This document shows, piece by piece, positions 22,507-26,622 of a DNA stretch of 26,622 nt. The stretch spans positions 1 to 26,622 of the forward strand of contig CAMPNZ010000016.1 in NCBI GenBank assembly GCA_946892075.1, given 5' to 3'. Positions within the stretch are counted from its first letter, which is position 1, and the number at the start of each line of letters is the position of its first letter. The stretch is from an uncultured Coriobacteriales bacterium (GTDB taxonomy: Bacteria > Actinomycetota > Coriobacteriia > Coriobacteriales > Eggerthellaceae). The notes beneath the pieces are model-generated. The model saw only the letters and a program-made list of their open reading frames with translations. It was not told the DNA's origin and made no database searches. Made by a program: the position numbers and the translations under genes.

Positions 22507-23365
22507 ATCGCCCTATGAAATACTGGGAGTGTCTCCTGGTGCTTCAAGCGATGAGATAAAAAAAGCATATCGAAAAAAAGCGCGCGAAAATCATCCCGAT
22601 TTGAACCCAGGCGATAAAGATGCCGCAGCTCGCATGAATGAAATCAACGAAGCGTACGAGCGTCTTACGAACCCTGAAAAGTTTGCGCGGGAAGATGCGC
22701 GCCGCCGTGCCCAGGAAGCGTATTCGCAAGGTGCAGCGGGGTATTCGTCGCCGTTTGGCAATCCGTATGCAAACCCTTATGGCAGCCCGAATGGAAACCC
22801 AGGCGGTAATCCGTTTGTCGATGGCAACCCTTTTGCGAACCCGTTTGGTGGCCCGTTTACGTGGACGACTACCAATTTTACGTGGGAAGACATTTTCGGC
22901 GCGTACCAATATGCAGGCGAAGGACCGCATGATATTCATCCCGAAGCGAACATCTCTGATAGCGCTGAGATGCGCGCTGCCATTGATCATCTGAATGCAA
23001 ATCGCTACCAGCAAGCCAAGATGACGCTTGACGCAATTGCTCCTGAACAACGCACGGCCCGCTGGCTTTATCTGGCGTCGCTTGCTAATTATGGCGTTGG
23101 GAATACGGTACTTGCCTACGAGCAAATTCGTCGTGCGTGTGAGCGCGAACCAAACAATGCCGACTTCAGACGCGTGTATAACTCGTTCCAGGGTGCACCG
23201 CGCAGCTATGAAGATCAAGCGCGCAGTCACGGCTTTAGCTGCACGAGCGCCAGTTGTATTGAATGTTGCTGCGCGATTGTTGCGCTGAATATTTGCATGG
23301 GTTCATGCAGCCGCATTTCTGCCATTTCTGCTGGTGGGCTTGCGGGAGTGCGCCCGTGCTTCTAG
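22499..23365 (+). CDS. J-domain (DnaJ-like) protein with a Cys-rich hydrophobic tail
   Basis: 288 residues, GTG start with AGGGG 6 nt upstream, overlapping the previous gene by 8 nt. Residues 1-65 are a J domain with HPD at 32-34 (SPYEILGVSPGAS, AYRKKARENHPD), which stimulates the ATPase of a DnaK partner. A Gly/Asn/Pro/Phe-rich linker with repeated NPFG/NPYG units (about 90-125) follows, then a short helical TPR-like part (about 155-225). The C-terminus (about 240-288) is a Cys-rich hydrophobic tail with about eight cysteines (SCIECCCAIVALNICMGSC), probably membrane-associated. It lacks the zinc-finger and substrate domains of true DnaJ, so it is a specialised co-chaperone. Last gene of the flippase operon. 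Confidence 0.85.
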   Translation: MSKSPYEILGVSPGASSDEIKKAYRKKARENHPDLNPGDKDAAARMNEINEAYERLTNPEKFAREDARRRAQEAYSQGAAGYSSPFGNPYANPYGSPNGNPGGNPFVDGNPFANPFGGPFTWTTTNFTWEDIFGAYQYAGEGPHDIHPEANISDSAEMRAAIDHLNANRYQQAKMTLDAIAPEQRTARWLYLASLANYGVGNTVLAYEQIRRACEREPNNADFRRVYNSFQGAPRSYEDQARSHGFSCTSASCIECCCAIVALNICMGSCSRISAISAGGLAGVRPCF

Positions 23366-23372
23366 CGTGCCT

Positions 23373-23404
23373 CTTGCGCGGGAACGTGTTGCGCAGCGCG
23401 CAAG
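23373..23404. other. 8-bp inverted repeat after the J-protein gene
   Basis: CTTGCGCG (23373-23380) pairs exactly with CGCGCAAG (23397-23404) across a 16-nt loop. No U-run follows on either strand, so it is not called a terminator. Confidence 0.4.
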
Positions 23405-23423
23405 GTACCAAGCGTGGTCGAGC

Positions 23424-23447
23424 GGGGAACAGAACTCCCCACGTTTT
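23424..23447 (+). terminator. Possible terminator of the flippase/J-protein operon
   Basis: GGGGA (23424-23428) pairs with TCCCC (23436-23440), 7-nt loop, followed by ACGTTTT. The stem is short and the U-run interrupted. It lies between convergent operons, where a terminator is expected. Confidence 0.4.
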
Positions 23448-23489
23448 GCATCTGCCTTGCCCTGCGCCACGCACGCCCCGCGCTGCACC

Positions 23490-25118
23490 TTAATGGCAAC
23501 CGCCGCATCCTCCATCAGGCTTGATGTTTTTGCAGCTGGGACACGCCGCCATGCCACCCAGCGCCGTTTCGCGCAATTCCATCGGCAGCGCTTTTCCAAC
23601 TTTGTACATTGCGTCAACGGTTTCGTCGAAGGGCACAATGTGCTTGATGCCTGCTAAGGCGCAGTGTGCTGCCATCAGCGCGTTTGCTGCTGCGGTGGTG
23701 TTGCGCATCTGACACGGCGCTTCCACAAGGCCAGCGATTGGGTCGCATACCAGCCCCAAAATGTTTGAAATGGCAGTCGATGCAGCGTGCAGACACATCT
23801 CTGGGCTTCCTCCCATAAGTTCCACCACCGCACTTGCCGCCATGCCACTTGACGCGCCAATTTCTGCTTGGCAGCCTCCTTCAGCGCCCGCTACCGTTGC
23901 ATTGCGCGCAATTAAATAACCGACAGCCCCAGCGTTTAAGAGCGCTTTGTGCATCTGTTCGCGCGTACAGTGAAACGTATCGCGCATCGACATCAACACC
24001 GCAGGAATAACGCCTGATGAACCCGCAGTTGGAGCGGCAACAATGCGCCCCATCGACGCGTTCGTTTCCAACACAGCAAGTGCGTATTGGCACAGCAGCT
24101 GGAATTGTCCCGCAAGCACACCGTGCTCGCCGAAACTGTGCACGCGCGCTGCTTCGCCGCCAATAAGCCCGCCCATCGATTTCTGCGGATGCGTAAGAGG
24201 CGTGTGCGTTGCATCGTGCATCACATCCAAAATGTAGTCGAGGTATTCTTCGGTGCTGCGTGCATCGCTGGGTGCTAAACTTTCAAGAACCTGCTCGCGT
24301 TTTGCGAACAAGGTACCTATGCTCATCTGGTGTTTTTCGCACGCCTCAAGCAATTCTTTTCCCGAGATGAAGTTGTAGCGCGCAAGTTGTTGCTCCAAAT
24401 CGCCCGGGTAGAGCGCCGCTTCGAAGGCGTCCGAATTTGCTTGCGCACTGGGCGCGGGAATAAACCGCACGCTTTTAATGGCGTCATGCCCGAGTATTTC
24501 CTGAATTGTATGCTCAGGCACGGTATCGTCGATTTCCAGAACCGTGAACGCATCGCCGCCTTTTTCGCTACGGTGCAGCGACACGGTTGCAATGTTTACG
24601 TGTTGGCTGCTCAGGCACGACGTTATGTGCGAAAGTACGCCCGGTGAGTCGTTTTGGTGCACGATCATGTTGTTGAATTCGCCGGTAATTGCAACGTCGA
24701 TGCCGTCGATTTTACGCAGTTCAGCAGCTCCTCCGCCAATTGACGCCCCGCGCACATCAAGCTCGTTTCCGTTTGAGTCAACCACGTGAATATCAACCGT
24801 GTTGGGATGACCTGCATCGGTTTCGGTATCAGGAATGATGCGTATGTCAACGCCACGCTTCTTGGCTTCGTCAAACGACGTGCGTAGGCGCGTGTCGTCG
24901 GGTTGAAAGCCAAGAATGCCTGCCACTAACGCGCGGTCGGTGCCGTGTCCGCGATAGGTGTGCGCAAACGATCCGTACAGCGTAAAGCTTACGTGCGCAG
25001 GCGGCGCTGAAATGAGGTTTCGAGCCATCAGCGCAATGCGGCATGCGCCTGCTGTGTGGGAAGATGAAGGCCCAATCATAACTGGGCCGATGATGTCGCG
25101 TAATCCTAGTTGCTTCAT
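23490..25118 (-). CDS. sdaA: L-serine dehydratase, iron-sulfur-dependent, fused beta-alpha chain
   Basis: 542 residues, ATG with GAAGG 5 nt upstream. Converts L-serine to pyruvate and ammonia using a [4Fe-4S] cluster. The beta part (about 1-220) opens with MIGPSSSHTAGACRIALMAR and contains an ACT-like segment (about 145-205, FNNMIVHQNDSPGVLSHI). The alpha part (about 255-542) has GGLIGGEA, GSSGVIPAVL, GAEGGCQAEIGASSGMAA and LVCDPIAGLVEAPCQMRN, supplying the cluster cysteines. The combination of one fused chain with an ACT-type beta domain is notable. The C-terminus ends in CPSC and CGGCH, four cysteines where single-chain relatives usually have one. It stands alone on its strand; together with SstT it gives serine uptake plus catabolism. 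Confidence 0.95.
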   Translation of the reverse strand: MKQLGLRDIIGPVMIGPSSSHTAGACRIALMARNLISAPPAHVSFTLYGSFAHTYRGHGTDRALVAGILGFQPDDTRLRTSFDEAKKRGVDIRIIPDTETDAGHPNTVDIHVVDSNGNELDVRGASIGGGAAELRKIDGIDVAITGEFNNMIVHQNDSPGVLSHITSCLSSQHVNIATVSLHRSEKGGDAFTVLEIDDTVPEHTIQEILGHDAIKSVRFIPAPSAQANSDAFEAALYPGDLEQQLARYNFISGKELLEACEKHQMSIGTLFAKREQVLESLAPSDARSTEEYLDYILDVMHDATHTPLTHPQKSMGGLIGGEAARVHSFGEHGVLAGQFQLLCQYALAVLETNASMGRIVAAPTAGSSGVIPAVLMSMRDTFHCTREQMHKALLNAGAVGYLIARNATVAGAEGGCQAEIGASSGMAASAVVELMGGSPEMCLHAASTAISNILGLVCDPIAGLVEAPCQMRNTTAAANALMAAHCALAGIKHIVPFDETVDAMYKVGKALPMELRETALGGMAACPSCKNIKPDGGCGGCH

Positions 25119-25149
25119 AGTTACCTTCGCTTCTCGTCTGTTCGTGTGA

Positions 25150-25181
25150 ATTATGGTTGGTTAACAATGTTCTAACAATGT
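25150..25181 (-). promoter_or_regulatory. sdaA promoter with direct-repeat operator
   Basis: Read on the minus strand, TTGTTA (25173-25178), a 17-nt spacer and CATAAT (25150-25155) make a good promoter about 32 nt upstream of the sdaA ATG. Two exact copies of TAACAATGT (plus strand 25162-25170 and 25173-25181) start 11 bp apart, one helical turn, and cover the -35 and spacer, as a repressor or activator site would. Confidence 0.55.
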
Positions 25182-25788
25182 GGCGTTTGCGCGCGTCAGC
25201 GCTGTTGTGCGGCATGCGTGCTTGCTATCATGCAACGCAGAACGTTCGCATTGCCACTGTGGTGCTGCATCCTTTAAAAGCGACCTGCTGCATGTTTCGC
25301 AACGTTTTGTACCGTGATTCGCGCGCCACACCCGCTGCATGTTTCGTAACGCTTCTGTATGGTTATACCGTACTTGAGTGCAAAAAATGAGCGGCGTGCG
25401 CATGCAATCGTGCCAGCGGTTTTAACAGAGCGGTAAGTGCGCGCTTGAGCGTTCGCTGTTTACCCAGCGCTCTTGCAAAAACCGCATAAAACTTGTTGGC
25501 ATAATGTGCAACCGTGTTTTGATATGATACATTGAGTTGTAGAACAAAGCGCTGCGTTTTAGTGCATTCTGGGTTGCGCTTGATGGCAAGCACGATTGTG
25601 CGAATGCTCACGAATGCCCAGGCGGGCGTGCGCGCGGGCAGCAAAGCGAACGGAAATACGCTCGGAAGCTGAACGGCGCCACGAACGATGCCGCGTTCGC
25701 CAGCCAAGCAACGGACGCCACGCACGTCCAGGCGACGTTTCTGCACGAACGGCGCCACGAACGACACCACAAGAAGAGGGAGAAAACC
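25182..25788. other. Intergenic region with repeats and the ABC-transporter leader
   Basis: No gene is supported. GCTGCATGTTTCG occurs at 25287-25299 and 25334-25346, with a shorter GCTGCAT at 25264. A TG-extended -10, TGATATGAT (25520-25528), likely starts the ABC-transporter transcript and leaves a leader of about 255 nt. The leader is GC-rich and contains an exact 18-bp direct repeat, GAACGGCGCCACGAACGA (25672-25689, 25747-25764), and the short hairpin GGACG/CGTCC (25714-25730). Confidence 0.5.
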
Positions 25789-26622
25789 ATGGTTGATAAG
25801 CGGCTTTTGTCCGTTGTGCCTCAAGCGAAAACCGCCATTGGCAAAACAGTGGCTGCCCAGTTTGTCGGCCTTATTGCCGGCATTTTGTTCGCGTATAGCC
25901 TGGCACTTGTGCTTGCTGGCATGATTGTGAAAACGCCCATAAACTTTGCGCTGATAGTTCCTTGTTTTCTTGCGGCTTTGGTGCTGAAATTTGTATCCGC
26001 CAGAACAGCCGAGCACTTCTCGTTTATGGCCGCGCGCGACGTAAAACTTGCGCTTCGCAGAAAAATTTACGAGAAGCTGTTGCGTTTGGGCAGATGCGCG
26101 TCGTCGCATTCATCAAGTGCCGAGCTTATCCAAACTACCGTCGAGGGCACCGAGCAGCTTGAAATTTACTTCGGGAAGTTTTTGCCCCAGCTGATGTATG
26201 CCGTTGTTGCGCCTTTGAGCTTGTTTATTGTGCTGCTGTTTGTGAACGTTCCCAGTGCTATTGCGCTGCTTGTGTTCGTGCCTCTTATTCCGGCAACTAT
26301 CATGGCTATTCAGCAGCTTGCAAAGCGTGTGATGGGCGCGTATTGGGACACGTACACGAACCTTGGCGACACGTTTTTGGAGAATTTACAAGGCTTGGTG
26401 ACACTAAAAATTTACCAGGCAGATGCGCGCCGCCATGAAAAAATGAACGAAGAAGCCGAAAACTTTCGTTTGGCAACGATGCGTGTGCTTCGGATGCAGC
26501 TTAATTCGATTATCGTGATGGACATTGTAGCGTTAGGAGGCGCTGTTGCGGGCATGAGCATTGGCTTGTACCAGATGACAACGGGCGCTCTTGACGTGTT
26601 TGGCTTTCTGTTTATCGTTCTG
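25789..26622 (+). CDS. CydD-like ABC exporter, N-terminal membrane domain (partial)
   Basis: The frame opens at ATG 25789 (ribosome site AGAGGGAG, 6 nt spacing) and is still open at the window end: 278 codons seen, no stop. The product starts MVDKRLLSVVPQAKTAIGKTV and shows the hydrophobic helices of a type IV ABC exporter membrane domain, with the coupling segment YTNLGDTFLENLQGLVTLKIYQAD and MQLNSIIVMD. These match CydD-type half-transporters, which in CydDC export cysteine/glutathione or handle haem for cytochrome bd assembly. The ATP-binding domain and any CydC partner lie beyond the window, so the assignment to CydD rather than another thiol or drug exporter is provisional. Confidence 0.8.
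   Translation, partial: MVDKRLLSVVPQAKTAIGKTVAAQFVGLIAGILFAYSLALVLAGMIVKTPINFALIVPCFLAALVLKFVSARTAEHFSFMAARDVKLALRRKIYEKLLRLGRCASSHSSSAELIQTTVEGTEQLEIYFGKFLPQLMYAVVAPLSLFIVLLFVNVPSAIALLVFVPLIPATIMAIQQLAKRVMGAYWDTYTNLGDTFLENLQGLVTLKIYQADARRHEKMNEEAENFRLATMRVLRMQLNSIIVMDIVALGGAVAGMSIGLYQMTTGALDVFGFLFIVL

Noticed and set aside
22544..23230. 228-codon minus-strand frame opposite the J-protein
   Set aside because: Arg/Ile-rich antisense shadow; the plus strand carries a clear J domain and coupled start.
25363..26109. 248-codon minus-strand frame
   Set aside because: Antisense to the open CydD-like gene, basic and low-complexity, no ribosome site; the plus-strand frame has all family features.

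Overview
The window looks like ordinary chromosome from an anaerobic, high-GC Gram-positive of the class Coriobacteriia (Actinomycetota). GC is near 50% by eye, and an Eggerthellaceae member such as an asaccharolytic Cryptobacterium or Slackia relative is my best guess. The guess rests on protein style (CCA-encoding tRNAs, a BTAD-type regulator, frameshift-free prfB, amino-acid-centred metabolism) and was not tested by any search.

Layout. 1-65 (-): first codons of a membrane protein cut by the window edge. 286-1926 (-): NYN ribonuclease-like protein with two OST-HTH/LOTUS domains. 2179-2420 (-): tRNA-His and tRNA-Lys behind one promoter. 2688-2822 (-): a structured RNA element ending in an intrinsic terminator. 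2886-4187 (-): SstT serine/threonine symporter. 4188-4810: long AT-rich gap. 4811-8005 (+): 1064-residue P-loop/BTAD transcriptional regulator. 8259-12131 (+): secA-prfB. 12486-14024 (+): NfeD and SPFH membrane pair with a clear terminator. 14224-17214 (+): PEP carboxylase. 17526-18998 (-): acidic amino acid/dicarboxylate symporter, convergent with ppc and separated by a bidirectional terminator. 19266-23365 (+): tightly coupled four-gene operon (MOP flippase, two-TM zinc-ribbon protein, DUF5685-like helical protein, J-domain protein with Cys-rich tail). 23490-25118 (-): fused L-serine dehydratase. 25789-26622 (+): start of a CydD-like ABC exporter, open at the window end.

Working together. 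Serine uptake (SstT), serine deamination to pyruvate (SdaA), PEP carboxylation to oxaloacetate (Ppc) and acidic amino acid/dicarboxylate transport form a small amino-acid/C4-acid theme; they are not one operon. SecA, NfeD/SPFH and the flippase operon concern the cell envelope.

The parts most worth a second look are the structured RNA at 2688-2822, the flippase/zinc-ribbon/DUF5685/J-protein operon, the RF2 with SPT in place of SPF, the large P-loop-BTAD regulator with in-frame 18-nt repeats, and recurrent degenerate short tandem arrays (15, 16, 20 and 30 bp periods) in several intergenic gaps. No mobile element, CRISPR array, rRNA or phage gene was seen.
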